A DNA stretch of 64,000 nucleotides from Pseudomonas sp. GM21. GTDB lineage: Bacteria > Pseudomonadota > Gammaproteobacteria > Pseudomonadales > Pseudomonadaceae. Under the pieces are notes generated by a model. It ran no database searches. It had not been told where the DNA came from and saw only the letters and a list, made by a program, of their open reading frames with translations. Position numbers and translations under genes: made by a program. The stretch is from assembly GCF_000282215.1 (NCBI RefSeq), contig NZ_AKJS01000112.1, positions 32,076 to 96,075 of the forward strand, written 5' to 3'. Positions 51,560 through 60,845 of this stretch are shown here, one piece after another (the stretch's first letter is position 1; each line of letters opens with the position of its first letter).

Positions 51560-52656
51560 TGGCCGAAATTCGTTTGCAGAACCTTGCCCACAGCTACACC
51601 AAAACCCCGACCGGTCCCGAGGATTACGCGATCCGCGAGATGGACCACGTTTGGGAACAGGGCGGCGCCTATGCGTTGCTCGGGCCTTCGGGGTGTGGCA
51701 AGTCAACCTTGCTCAACATCATTTCCGGGTTGCTCAGCCCCTCTCAAGGGCATGTGCTGTTCGACGGCAAAGCGGTCAACAACCTGACGCCGGAGAAGCG
51801 CAACATAGCCCAGGTTTTTCAGTTTCCGGTTGTCTACGACACCATGACGGTGTTCGATAACCTGGCGTTTCCGCTGCGTAATCAGGGCATGGCCGAAGCG
51901 AGAATTCACACCAAGGTGCAAGAAATTGCCGAGGTGCTGGACCTGCAGGCGCTGCTGAGCAAAAAGGCCAGCAACCTCACCGCCGACGAAAAGCAGAAAG
52001 TCTCCATGGGCCGTGGGCTGGTGCGCGATGACGTCTCGGCCATCCTGTTCGACGAACCGCTGACCGTGATCGACCCGCACCTGAAGTGGAAGTTGCGGCG
52101 CAAGCTCAAGCAGATCCACGAGCAGTTCAACATCACCATGGTCTACGTCACCCACGATCAGCTGGAGGCCTCGACGTTCGCTGACAAAATCGCGGTGATG
52201 TACGGCGGGCAGATCGTGCAATTCGGTACGCCGCGAGAATTGTTCGAACGGCCGAGCCACACCTTTGTCGGTTACTTCATCGGCAGCCCGGGGATGAACC
52301 TGATCGAGGTCACGCCGCAACCGGGGGGCGTGGGTTTCGCCTCGACGCATCTGCCGCTGTCTGAGGCGCAACAACTGCGCATCGCCGAGTCCGAGTGGAA
52401 AACCCTCAAGGTCGGCATCCGTCCGGAGTTCGTGCATGTGTGGGACGAACCCTTTGATGACGCGATGAAGGCTCAGGTCGTACACATCGAAGACCTCGGC
52501 ACCTACAAGATCCTGACCCTGAACCTCGACGGCGCACCCTTGAAAGTGCGCCTGGCCGAAGACAAACCGGTGCCTGAAGGCACGGCGTACATCAGTTTTC
52601 CGGCGCAGTGGTTGATGGTGTATGCCGATGAATACCTGCTGGAGGCGCAGCCATGA
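51559..52656 (+). CDS. ABC transporter ATPase, GlpT-like (glycerol-type system)
   Basis: A 365-residue CUT1-class ATPase. Walker A GPSGCGKST, Walker B ILFDEPLTVID and the H-loop VTHDQLEA are intact, but the signature, normally LSGGQ, reads NLTADEKQKV. It pairs with the preceding ATPase, which has a normal signature but no H-loop histidine. The C-terminal TOBE-type region includes VGIRPEFVHVWDEPF. It overlaps both neighbours (TGATG before, ATGA after). Confidence 0.85.
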   Translation: MAEIRLQNLAHSYTKTPTGPEDYAIREMDHVWEQGGAYALLGPSGCGKSTLLNIISGLLSPSQGHVLFDGKAVNNLTPEKRNIAQVFQFPVVYDTMTVFDNLAFPLRNQGMAEARIHTKVQEIAEVLDLQALLSKKASNLTADEKQKVSMGRGLVRDDVSAILFDEPLTVIDPHLKWKLRRKLKQIHEQFNITMVYVTHDQLEASTFADKIAVMYGGQIVQFGTPRELFERPSHTFVGYFIGSPGMNLIEVTPQPGGVGFASTHLPLSEAQQLRIAESEWKTLKVGIRPEFVHVWDEPFDDAMKAQVVHIEDLGTYKILTLNLDGAPLKVRLAEDKPVPEGTAYISFPAQWLMVYADEYLLEAQP

Positions 52657-53519
52657 ACAAGGTGCAAAACAACAAGGCCTGGTGGCTGGTGTTGCCGGTG
52701 TTCCTGCTGGTGGCCTTCAGTGCGGTGATCCCGATGATGACGGTGGTCAACTATTCGGTGCAGGACATCTTCGACCAATCCAGTCGCTACTTCGTCGGCG
52801 CCGACTGGTACAGGCAGGTGCTGCTCGATCCACGCCTGCATGACTCACTGTTGCGGCAGTTCATCTATTCCGGCTGCGTGCTGCTGATCGAAATCCCGCT
52901 GGGCATCGCCATCGCCCTGACCATGCCAACCAAGGGGCGCTGGTCGTCGCTGGTGCTGATCATTCTGGCGATTCCGTTGCTGATTCCATGGAACGTGGTC
53001 GGCACGATCTGGCAGATTTTCGGTCGCGCCGACATCGGCCTGCTCGGTTCGAGCCTCAATGCCATGGGCATCAGCTATAACTATGCGGCGAACACCATGG
53101 ACGCCTGGGTCACGGTGCTGGTGATGGACGTATGGCACTGGACGTCGTTGGTGGCGCTGTTGTGCTTCTCCGGTTTGCGGGCGATTCCGGATGTGTATTA
53201 CCAGGCCGCGCGGATTGATCGGGCCTCGGCTTGGGCGGTGTTCCGGCACATCCAGTTGCCCAAGCTGAAAAGCGTGCTGTTGATCGCGGTGATGCTGCGG
53301 TTCATGGACAGTTTCATGATCTACACCGAGCCGTTCGTGTTGACCGGTGGCGGCCCGGGGAATGCCACGACATTCCTGAGTCAGACCCTGACTCAGATGG
53401 CTGTAGGGCAATTCGACCTGGGGCCGGCAGCCGCATTCTCGCTGGTGTACTTCCTGATCATCCTGTTGGTGTCCTGGCTGTTCTACACCGCCATGACTCA
53501 CTCTGACGCCAACCGCTGA
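52653..53519 (+). CDS. ABC transporter permease, GlpP-like
   Basis: A 288-residue inner-membrane permease of the MalF/UgpA type with six hydrophobic segments. The EAA loop is YYQAARIDRASAWAVFRHIQLP, followed by GGPGNATTFLSQ near the C-terminus, as in glycerol/sugar permeases. It starts behind GGAGG and overlaps the ATPase stop. Confidence 0.85.
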   Translation: MNKVQNNKAWWLVLPVFLLVAFSAVIPMMTVVNYSVQDIFDQSSRYFVGADWYRQVLLDPRLHDSLLRQFIYSGCVLLIEIPLGIAIALTMPTKGRWSSLVLIILAIPLLIPWNVVGTIWQIFGRADIGLLGSSLNAMGISYNYAANTMDAWVTVLVMDVWHWTSLVALLCFSGLRAIPDVYYQAARIDRASAWAVFRHIQLPKLKSVLLIAVMLRFMDSFMIYTEPFVLTGGGPGNATTFLSQTLTQMAVGQFDLGPAAAFSLVYFLIILLVSWLFYTAMTHSDANR

Positions 53520-53527
53520 GGCCCGCC

Positions 53528-54328
<801 letters not shown>

Positions 54329-54335
54329 GGAACTG

Positions 54336-54614
54336 ATGATGATGGAATGGATGAGTTGGACGGTCCCCACCGCAGTGTTCTTCATCGTCATTGGCCTGAT
54401 TCTGGTGGGCATGACGACCTGGGAATTACGTTCGCCGAGCATTCTTCGGCGGGGTTTGTTGCCGATTGCCACCACCCGTGGCGATCGGCTGTTTATCGGT
54501 CTTCTCGGCAGCGCCTACCTGCATTTGCTGGTAATTGGCGTCACCGACTGGAGCATCTGGGTAGCGTCCGCGTTGTCCCTGGTGTGGCTGTTGGCTGTGA
54601 TGCGTTGGGGCTAG
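54336..54614 (+). CDS. Small membrane protein (DUF2160, GlpU-like)
   Basis: A 92-residue protein with three hydrophobic segments (WTVPTAVFFIVIGLILVGMT, RLFIGLLGSAYLHLLVIGV, WIWVASALSLVWLLAVM-like). It occupies the place of glpU in the rhizobial glycerol transporter operon, where a DUF2160 membrane protein lies between permeases and binding protein. Its function is unknown; an accessory transporter subunit is likely. GAGGAACTG precedes the first of three adjacent ATG codons. Confidence 0.8.
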   Translation: MMMEWMSWTVPTAVFFIVIGLILVGMTTWELRSPSILRRGLLPIATTRGDRLFIGLLGSAYLHLLVIGVTDWSIWVASALSLVWLLAVMRWG

Positions 54615-54662
54615 TCGAATCGCTCGGCAAATGGTGTCCCGAAACCCAAACAGGAGGTCTCT

Positions 54663-56405
54663 ATGTTCGACAAAAACAATAAGCTGCGACATAGCATTTC
54701 ATTGGCAGCCATGCTGGCACTCAGTGGGTTGAGCGCTTCGGCCTGGGCCGATGCCTATGAAGACGCTGCGAAAAAATGGATCGGCAGTGAGTTCAAGCCA
54801 TCCACATTGACAGCCGATCAACAGCTGGAAGAGCTGAAGTGGTTCATCAAGGCGGCGGAGCCGTTTCGCGGGATGAACATCAAAGTGGTTTCGGAAACCA
54901 TCGCCACCCACGAATACGAGTCCAAGGTGCTGGCCAAGGCGTTCACCGAGATCACCGGCATCAAGCTGACCCACGACCTGCTGCAGGAAGGCGACGTGGT
55001 GGAAAAACTGCAGACCGTGATGCAGTCGGACAAGAGCATTTATGACGGCTGGGTCAATGACTCGGACTTGATCGGTACTCACTTGCGCTACGGCAAGACT
55101 GAATCGATCACCGACCTGATGGCCAACGAAGGCAAGGACTTCACCTCGCCGACCCTGGACCTCAAGGACTTCATCGGCATCTCCTTCACCACGGCCCCGG
55201 ACGGCAAGCTCTATCAGCTGCCTGACCAGCAATTCGCCAACCTCTACTGGTTCCGCGCCGACTGGTTCGAACGGGCAGACTTGAAAGCCAAGTTCAAGGA
55301 AAAGTACGGCTACGAGTTGGGCGTGCCGGTGAACTGGTCGGCCTATGAAGACATCGCCAAATTCTTTAGCGAAGACGTCAAGGAAATCGACGGCAAGCGG
55401 GTTTACGGCCACATGGACTATGGCAAGAAAGACCCGTCCCTGGGCTGGCGCTTCACCGATGCCTGGTTCTCCATGGCCGGTGGCGGCGACAAAGGCCTGC
55501 CCAACGGCTTGCCGGTGGACGAGTGGGGTATTCGGGTCGAGGATTGCCATCCGGTGGGTTCCAGCGTGACCCGCGGCGGCGACACCAACGGGCCAGCGGC
55601 GGTCTTTGCTACCCAGAAATACGTCGACTGGCTCAAGGCCTATGCGCCACCGGAAGCGGCGGGCATGACCTTCTCCGAGGCCGGTCCGGTGCCAGCCCAG
55701 GGCAACATTGCCCAACAGATTTTCTGGTACACCGCATTCACCGCCGACATGACCAAAGCGGGTCTGCCAGTGGTAAACGCCGATGGCACGCCAAAATGGC
55801 GCATGGCGCCGTCGCCGCGCGGTCCCTACTGGGAAGAAGGCATGAAGCTGGGGTATCAGGACGTGGGTTCCTGGACGTTCATGAAGTCCACGCCTGAGAA
55901 GCAGAAACTTGCCGCCTGGCTCTATGCGCAGTTCGTGACCTCGAAAACCGTGTCGCTGAAGAAAACCATCGTCGGCCTGACCCCGATTCGCGAGTCGGAC
56001 ATCAAGTCGCAAGCGATGACCGACCTGGCACCGAAACTCGGTGGCCTGGTGGAGTTCTACCGCAGCCCGGCCCGCGTGCAATGGACCCCGACCGGGACCA
56101 ACGTGCCGGACTATCCGCGTCTTGCGCAGCTGTGGTGGAGCCACATCGCCGAAGCGGTCAGCGGCGAGAAAACCCCGCAACAGGCACTGGACGGACTGGC
56201 CAAGGATCAAGACGCGATCATGACCCGTCTGGAACGTTCGAAGGCGCAAACCACCTGCGCACCGAAAATGAACCCCGAGCGCGATGCGCAATACTGGTTC
56301 GATCAACCAGGTGCACCGAAGCCGAAACTGGCGAACGAGAAGCCCAAGGGTGAAACCGTCAACTACAACGAGCTGCTGAAGTCGTGGGCGAACGCGCCTA
56401 AGTAA
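54663..56405 (+). CDS. ABC transporter periplasmic binding protein, GlpV-like
   Basis: A 580-residue exported binding protein with a signal peptide ending ASAWA-DA. It is much longer than usual sugar-binding proteins (about 400), as is GlpV of the rhizobial glycerol system. Typical stretches: NIKVVSETIATHEYESKVLA, YQLPDQQFANLYWFRADWF, WRFTDAWFSMAGGGDKG and the C-terminal NPERDAQYWFDQPG. AGGAGGT precedes the ATG, and the first codons contain the A-rich CA motif AAAAACAATAA (54672-54682). Glycerol or a related polyol is the expected ligand. Confidence 0.85.
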   Translation: MFDKNNKLRHSISLAAMLALSGLSASAWADAYEDAAKKWIGSEFKPSTLTADQQLEELKWFIKAAEPFRGMNIKVVSETIATHEYESKVLAKAFTEITGIKLTHDLLQEGDVVEKLQTVMQSDKSIYDGWVNDSDLIGTHLRYGKTESITDLMANEGKDFTSPTLDLKDFIGISFTTAPDGKLYQLPDQQFANLYWFRADWFERADLKAKFKEKYGYELGVPVNWSAYEDIAKFFSEDVKEIDGKRVYGHMDYGKKDPSLGWRFTDAWFSMAGGGDKGLPNGLPVDEWGIRVEDCHPVGSSVTRGGDTNGPAAVFATQKYVDWLKAYAPPEAAGMTFSEAGPVPAQGNIAQQIFWYTAFTADMTKAGLPVVNADGTPKWRMAPSPRGPYWEEGMKLGYQDVGSWTFMKSTPEKQKLAAWLYAQFVTSKTVSLKKTIVGLTPIRESDIKSQAMTDLAPKLGGLVEFYRSPARVQWTPTGTNVPDYPRLAQLWWSHIAEAVSGEKTPQQALDGLAKDQDAIMTRLERSKAQTTCAPKMNPERDAQYWFDQPGAPKPKLANEKPKGETVNYNELLKSWANAPK

Positions 56406-56426
56406 GCTTCTGCACTGAGAAAGGCG

Positions 56427-56453
56427 AACGGCACCGAAAGGTGCCGTTTTTTT
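56427..56453 (+). terminator. Intrinsic terminator of the ABC operon, group II intron target
   Basis: AACGGCACC and GGTGCCGTT form the stem with a GAAA loop, followed by seven T. The intron begins at the base after the last T, as expected for introns that use terminator hairpins as insertion sites. Confidence 0.9.
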
Positions 56454-58257
56454 GTGCGCCCAGCATGGGCGCAATCTTGTGGGTGAAAGTCCCGCCGTAA
56501 GCTGACCACAGCGAACGAAGTGAAGCGCAACTGCATGAGGGCGACTGAGTGTGGGGAGGAAGCGTGAATCGAAACCGCGAGCCGATGGACAAGAACCGGA
56601 TACAAGGCGATGCCGACCAGGGCGAGCGGGCAGCAAACCGCAAAGCTCTTGTGGTCAAAGGGGCGGCAACGTAAATCCGGCGGTTGTGCGGGGAAGGATT
56701 GCGTTCTTACCTGAGGCGATCTCGCCTCGCGCCTGAAAGGGCGACGGCGCTAGCCGGAGCGAGAAGTCAGCATAGGCCGTAGTAGTCTTTTTTTTGACGA
56801 AGGGCCGAACGAGAGAAAGTGTTATAGGCCATGTTGATGCGAAAGACTGGAAGTCAGATGCCTGCCAAACGCGGGGCGGATGGAGACGACGAGCGGTGAA
56901 ACCGTGAGAAATCCCGTCAGCGACGAGGTCAATCGCCCGCAAGATGAACCCGATAACGCAGGGCAAGGGCTGCTGGAGCGGGCCTTTGCGAGAGAAAACC
57001 TGAAACGGGCATGGAAACGGGTCAAGGCCAACAAGGGTGCTGCGGGCGTCGACGGTCTGGATATTGAACAGACTGCCGAACGTTTGCTGTGCCAATGGCC
57101 TACGATTCGTGAACAGCTCATTTCAGGCGCCTACCGGCCCAGTCCGGTAAAGCGTGTGGTAATTCCCAAGCCTGACGGTGGCGAGCGCGAGCTAGGTATC
57201 CCGACGGTTACCGACCGGCTGATACAGCAAGCGCTGTTGCAAGTCCTGCAGCCACTTATTGATCCAACTTTCAGTGAATACAGCTACGGTTTTCGGCCGG
57301 GACGCTGTGCTCAGAATGCTGTTTCGGCGGCTCGGCGCTACGTATCTTCAGGCCGAAAAGTAGTCGTGGATGTTGATCTGGAGAAGTTCTTCGACCGGGT
57401 TGATCACGACATCCTGATTGATCGCCTCGGCAAACGGATTGCGGATCGCGCCGTTATACGGTTGATCCGGGCTTATCTGGATGCGGGAACGCAGATCAAT
57501 GGAGTGGTCGAGAAAAGCCGTTGTGGGGCGCCGCAAGGCGGCCCGCTGTCGCCACTGCTGGCGAATGTGCTGCTGGACGAAGTGGACCGAGAGCTTGAAC
57601 GTCGAGGCCATTGTTTTGCGCGTTATGCCGACGACGCGAATGTGTATGTTCGCAGCCGAAAGGCGGGGCAGCGGGTGATGGCTTTGCTGACGCGTCTGTA
57701 TGAAAAGCTGCACTTTAGCGTCAACGAAAGCAAGAGTGCGGTCGCGAGCGCGTTTGGCCGCAAGTTTCTGGGATACGCTTTCTGGGCATCTCCACAAGGC
57801 GTCAAAAGAGCAGTAGCGGTCAAGGCGCGTCAGCAGTTCAAGCAACGAATACGCGAACTCACCCGTCGCTCGGGCGGTCGCAGTCTGCGACAGGTTGTCG
57901 AAAATCTACGGCCTTATCTTCTGGGCTGGAAAACTTACTTCGGGTTGTCGCAAACGCCCAAAGTCTGGCGAGGGCTGGACGAGTGGATGCGTCACCGATT
58001 GCGAGCGATCCAGCTTAAACAATGGAGGCGTGGAACGACGATCTACCGCGAACTGGGGGCGCTGGGAGCCAGCAGCCAATCGGCCCGGAAAGTGGCGGTC
58101 AACTCTTATAGTTGGTGGCGTAATAGCCGCTTTGAGCTGAATCGAGTGTTGGATTGGTGCGACTCTGCTGACCTCAACTTCTCGAACCGCCCGGTGCGGA
58201 CCCGCATGCCGGGTGGTGTGGCAGGGGCGCGGCCAGATGGCCGCCTCCTATGCCGAT
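56454..58257 (+). mobile_element. Group II intron (about 1.8 kb), terminator-targeting type
   Basis: The 5' end GTGCGCCCAGCATGGGCGCA starts with the GTGCG consensus and is followed by GGTGAAAGTCCC, a typical domain I element. Near the 3' end a domain V hairpin (GAACCGCCCGGTGCGGACCC, CCGGGTGGTG, 58170-58216) and a domain VI ending CCTATGCCGAT are visible. The reverse transcriptase lies in the interior. Insertion right after an intrinsic terminator suggests subgroup IIC. Ends are placed by motif and could shift by a base or two. Confidence 0.88.
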
Positions 58258-58307
58258 GTCTGCGATTTAAAAAAAGCCGCCGCGCTACACATTCGGGTCA
58301 GCTTTGA
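56880..58307 (+). CDS. ltrA: Group II intron reverse transcriptase/maturase
   Basis: A reverse transcriptase of up to 475 residues. RT motifs: LGIPTVTDRLIQQALLQVL, YGFRPGRCAQNAV, VDVDLEKFFDRVDHD, APQGGPLSPLLANVLLDEVD, the catalytic YADDANVYV and the thumb/maturase GRKFLGYAF and LRPYLLGWKTYF, WMRHRLRAI. No HNH endonuclease domain is visible. The usual end of such proteins (SWWRNSRFELNRVL) is followed by no stop: the frame runs on through domains V and VI and about 50 bases into flanking DNA before TGA. It splices and mobilises the intron as an RNP. Confidence 0.88.
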   Translation: METTSGETVRNPVSDEVNRPQDEPDNAGQGLLERAFARENLKRAWKRVKANKGAAGVDGLDIEQTAERLLCQWPTIREQLISGAYRPSPVKRVVIPKPDGGERELGIPTVTDRLIQQALLQVLQPLIDPTFSEYSYGFRPGRCAQNAVSAARRYVSSGRKVVVDVDLEKFFDRVDHDILIDRLGKRIADRAVIRLIRAYLDAGTQINGVVEKSRCGAPQGGPLSPLLANVLLDEVDRELERRGHCFARYADDANVYVRSRKAGQRVMALLTRLYEKLHFSVNESKSAVASAFGRKFLGYAFWASPQGVKRAVAVKARQQFKQRIRELTRRSGGRSLRQVVENLRPYLLGWKTYFGLSQTPKVWRGLDEWMRHRLRAIQLKQWRRGTTIYRELGALGASSQSARKVAVNSYSWWRNSRFELNRVLDWCDSADLNFSNRPVRTRMPGGVAGARPDGRLLCRCLRFKKSRRATHSGQL

Positions 58308-58524
58308 TCTTCCTGTAGACCACTGCTTCATCCCTGTCTCCTGGTTGATAGTGCCCAGTCATCTTCACATCAGCGTCCCTTTCAAGCCTGGATTTTTCCT
58401 GCTCAAAATCCTGTTGTTCGTACAGCAAACTGCGAGAGCGGGTCTCGTGGAAGATAGCGCGCTCGCCGGCCGAAAAAGAAAAGCTTCTCTGGCGGATATT
58501 TCGATAGTGGCAAAAAGATATCAC
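58285..58524 (-). CDS. Hypothetical protein or gene remnant next to the intron
   Basis: A minus-strand frame of up to 79 codons ends at TAG (58285-58287), 28 bases from the intron's 3' end. The C-terminal half (LLYEQQDFEQEKSRLERDAD, then YQPGDRDEAVVYRKIKADPNV split here by a short GH) has the look of a real, charged, helical protein. The start is unclear: GTG 58524 has no good ribosome-binding site, so this may be the 3' part of a lost gene. Confidence 0.35.
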   Translation of the reverse strand: MISFCHYRNIRQRSFSFSAGERAIFHETRSRSLLYEQQDFEQEKSRLERDADVKMTGHYQPGDRDEAVVYRKIKADPNV

Positions 58525-58593
58525 CCGGGTAAAATCAGCCCGACCCGCGCAATGCGGGTAGCCAATGACGGCACAAAAAAAAGAGAAAACCTT

Positions 58594-59091
58594 ATGCTTA
58601 TTCGCAAAACTCTTGGCGCGACCATTGTTGTGGCCGCGATCTTAACGTCGGGCTGCGCTAGCATCGTTGGCGACAGCAAATACCCTGTTGCGGTGTCAAG
58701 CGCCCCTGCAGGCGCTTCTTTTGATGTTTTGGACAAGAGTGGAAAGGTGGTTCATTCGGGTAATACCCCAAGCACGGTCACGCTGAAATCGGGTCACGGC
58801 TACTTCAGCGGCGAGACTTACACCCTGAAATTCAAGAAGGCAGGCTACCCAGACCAAACCGTCGAGCTGGACTCTGGGCTTAGCGGCTGGTATTGGGGCA
58901 ATATCTTGATTGGTGGCGTCATCGGTTTACTGATCGTTGATCCGCTGACAGGTGCAATGTACAAACTGCCTGAGAGTGTTTCCGCCGATATGGGCACGCC
59001 TGTCGCCGTCAGCGTTCCTGCCGGTTTAAGCATTGCCTCCATTGACACCTTGACTGCTGCTCAACGCCAAATGTTGATCCCGATCCAATAA
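58594..59091 (+). CDS. Small lipoprotein with PEGA-like region
   Basis: A 165-residue lipoprotein: signal peptide with the acylation Cys in ILTSGCASIVGDSKY. The mature part has a PEGA-like beta domain (VAVSSAPAGASFDVLDKSGK, HSGNTPSTVTLKSG, YTLKFKKAGY) and one glycine-rich hydrophobic segment (NILIGGVIGLLIVDPLTGAM). It resembles conserved CASI/CATL-type lipoproteins (first residues CASIVG) of gamma-proteobacteria. The start at 58594 is chosen from AGAG at nine bases and the typical signal peptide. Function unknown, envelope-located. Confidence 0.75.
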   Translation: MLIRKTLGATIVVAAILTSGCASIVGDSKYPVAVSSAPAGASFDVLDKSGKVVHSGNTPSTVTLKSGHGYFSGETYTLKFKKAGYPDQTVELDSGLSGWYWGNILIGGVIGLLIVDPLTGAMYKLPESVSADMGTPVAVSVPAGLSIASIDTLTAAQRQMLIPIQ

Positions 59092-59140
59092 GGGGCGCGG
59101 ACTATCTTCTCCCCTTGGAGGCGATGAGTAGATTGCTGAA

Positions 59141-59165
59141 AGCCCGCGCTCGGCGGGCCTTCTTT
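59141..59165 (+). terminator. Intrinsic terminator after the lipoprotein gene
   Basis: AGCCCGC and GCGGGC(C)T form a GC-rich stem followed by TTCTTT. It suits the upstream lipoprotein transcript; the 59231 gene converges on it from the other side. Confidence 0.6.
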
Positions 59166-59230
59166 CGAAGGGCCACTACTCGCAGAGCAAGGACTTTCGT
59201 TGGGAGGGGCTGATGGCTTTCGATCTTTTT

Positions 59231-59440
59231 TTATTCTGGTGCCATTAGCACGGCGAGAGTCATCTTGATGAATTCTTCATTCTTGTCGAGTGTGTCCAAG
59301 GTGCAGCGCACATTGTCGGCGACGTCTGCTGATCCGCGCTGCTCGACCCAGTTCGACAGTTCCCAAATTGCGGCTTCGAGGGCGAGCTGATTTTCGTTGA
59401 GTTTGAAAAGCAGGGAAGGGAGCAAGTCAGAATTTGGCAT
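59231..59440 (-). CDS. Small hypothetical protein
   Basis: A 69-residue acidic helical protein (LALEAAIWELSNWVEQRG, DNVRCTLDTLDKNEEFIKMT). GGAGG seven bases before the ATG supports translation. I do not recognise a named family; similar short proteins occur widely in Pseudomonas in my recollection. It stands alone between convergent and divergent neighbours. Confidence 0.7.
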   Translation of the reverse strand: MPNSDLLPSLLFKLNENQLALEAAIWELSNWVEQRGSADVADNVRCTLDTLDKNEEFIKMTLAVLMAPE

Positions 59441-59610
59441 CGCGAGTCCTCCGTATAGATTTCAGCGTAGCAGGGGGAATTCACGAGCGAGAGGAACACC
59501 ATCAGATCCCATAAATTGCCCCACTACTCGTGCTGATTGCTTTCAACGGCAAAGGTTGTTCACGATTCAGGCGTAAGATAGCGGTGCTACCTCACCAAAA
59601 GGAGCCGCAT

Positions 59611-59805
59611 ATGATCGCTGATCAAATGAACAAGCAGGCATCTGAAGGCAGGGCTGTTTGGGATCAATATTTCTGCGCTGCGTTGATTGCGGAAAGCAAT
59701 CTGACGGCACCAGTCGTAGGAGGGGCTACTCACGAAGACAGGCAGAACCTGTTGATTGAAAGAGCCAAGACCCTCGCCGACAAGATGATGGAAAACAGAA
59801 AATAA
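59611..59805 (+). CDS. Small hypothetical protein
   Basis: A 64-residue protein, mostly helical (MIADQMNKQASEGRAVWDQY; RQNLLIERAKTLADKMMEN). AAGGAG six bases before ATG 59611 fixes the start; the frame is open further 5' without support. No family recognised. A GC-rich hairpin (GAGCCCAGC/GCTGGGCTC, 59809-59832) directly after the stop may end the transcript. Confidence 0.7.
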   Translation: MIADQMNKQASEGRAVWDQYFCAALIAESNLTAPVVGGATHEDRQNLLIERAKTLADKMMENRK

Positions 59806-59980
59806 CCGGAGCCCAGCCGTAGCGCTGGGCTCGTCACGTCTGGCGACCGCAATGACGGGCAGTGTGGGCATTCTGAATCAGGCGAACGGTCTGCTGATTT
59901 GATAGATTCCGTAAAAATAGTGTGGATATTTAAAGGGTTACGAATGTTATTAACCAGGTGGTGAGCGAAATTATATTGTT

Positions 59981-60078
59981 ACAAGGAGAGTGTTGGGATA
60001 TTATCGCCCCGCGTTCACCACCACGGTTTATGCATTTTTAAGTCCCAAGCTTCCATCAGCTGCTTGGGATTTTTTTTG
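59981..60078 (+). ncRNA. Candidate small RNA ending in a strong terminator
   Basis: A stem TCCCAAGC/GCTTGGGA (60043-60069) followed by nine T has no coding gene upstream that it would serve: 59833-60199 holds no convincing gene. A TATTGT -10-like box at about 59973 predicts a transcript of about 100 nt from ACAAGGAGAG. It contains AAGGAGA and TTGGGAT motifs of the kind bound by CsrA/RsmA proteins, and csrA lies less than 1 kb away. The call rests on the terminator; promoter and function are inferred. Confidence 0.4.
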
Positions 60079-60199
60079 CCTGAAATTTGTCATGGGGGCT
60101 TTGATCGCTAATGTGCCGCCGCCTCAAATCGGGCAAGTTCCGGGTTTTTGGGCTACTACTGACTGGCCAAACTCAATCTCGGTCTGATGGAGTCTAACG

Positions 60200-60655
60200 A
60201 TGCTGGTTCCTTGGTCTTTTGCGGCGATTCACTTGCTGGCTTTTGCGTTGGGCTTCTGGGCGGTTTTAACCCGAGGCACGGCATTCAGTCGACTGGCGGC
60301 CGGGACAGGGGAGCCTTGTCGCGTGCTGATGGCCGATAATCTGTGGGGGATCAGCGCCGTCATCCTCCTGGTTACCGGTGGGCTGCGGGCCTTTGGTGGG
60401 TACGAAAAAGGTACCGACTACTACCTTCACCAACCCCTGTTCCATCTCAAGATGACGCTCTTCATATTGATTTTGCTGCTTGAGGTCGCTCCAATGCTGG
60501 CGCTGATCAAGTGGCGAATTGCGCTTGCCCGTGGCTCGGCAATCGATACCGGGCGCGCAAAGCTGTTTGCCCGAATCAGTCATGTCGAAGCATTGCTGGT
60601 ATTGCTGATGGTCATAGCAGCGACCGGAATGGCGCGCGGAGTAACCTTTGGTTAA
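60200..60655 (+). CDS. DUF2214-family inner-membrane protein
   Basis: A 151-residue protein with four hydrophobic segments (SFAAIHLLAFALGFWAVLT, LWGISAVILLVTGGL, LFILILLLEVAPMLALI, EALLVLLMVIAATGMARG). Conserved features of the family include the His in AAIHLLA and the YYLHQPLFHLK segment with two His, suggesting heme or metal contacts as in CopD-like proteins. Function not established. Followed by csrA in convergent orientation. Confidence 0.75.
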   Translation: MLVPWSFAAIHLLAFALGFWAVLTRGTAFSRLAAGTGEPCRVLMADNLWGISAVILLVTGGLRAFGGYEKGTDYYLHQPLFHLKMTLFILILLLEVAPMLALIKWRIALARGSAIDTGRAKLFARISHVEALLVLLMVIAATGMARGVTFG

Positions 60656-60845
60656 CCGATTGCGGTAGGTCCTTCCTCGGGGATATTCGGAAATGTCTGA
60701 CATTCATCGCCTGGGACATGCCGGTACTATCGGCTGCATGTTTTGGCGAGAGAGGTGAATGTGTAAACGGCGGGCAATACGGCGCTCGAATCTTTAGCCA
60801 GCCGTTGTTCAGGGCGAACGGGCTGGCTACTGACTGCAACAGGAT

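Noticed and set aside
54699..56636. A 645-codon open frame on the minus strand opposite the GlpV-like gene
   Set aside because: It is antisense to a well-supported binding-protein gene, has a low-complexity His/Arg/Val-rich composition and no recognisable domain; GC-rich codon use leaves such frames open by chance.
59990..60187. A 65-codon frame starting at GTG 59990
   Set aside because: It runs straight through a strong intrinsic terminator hairpin and has no usable ribosome-binding site (AAGGAG is too close to the GTG).
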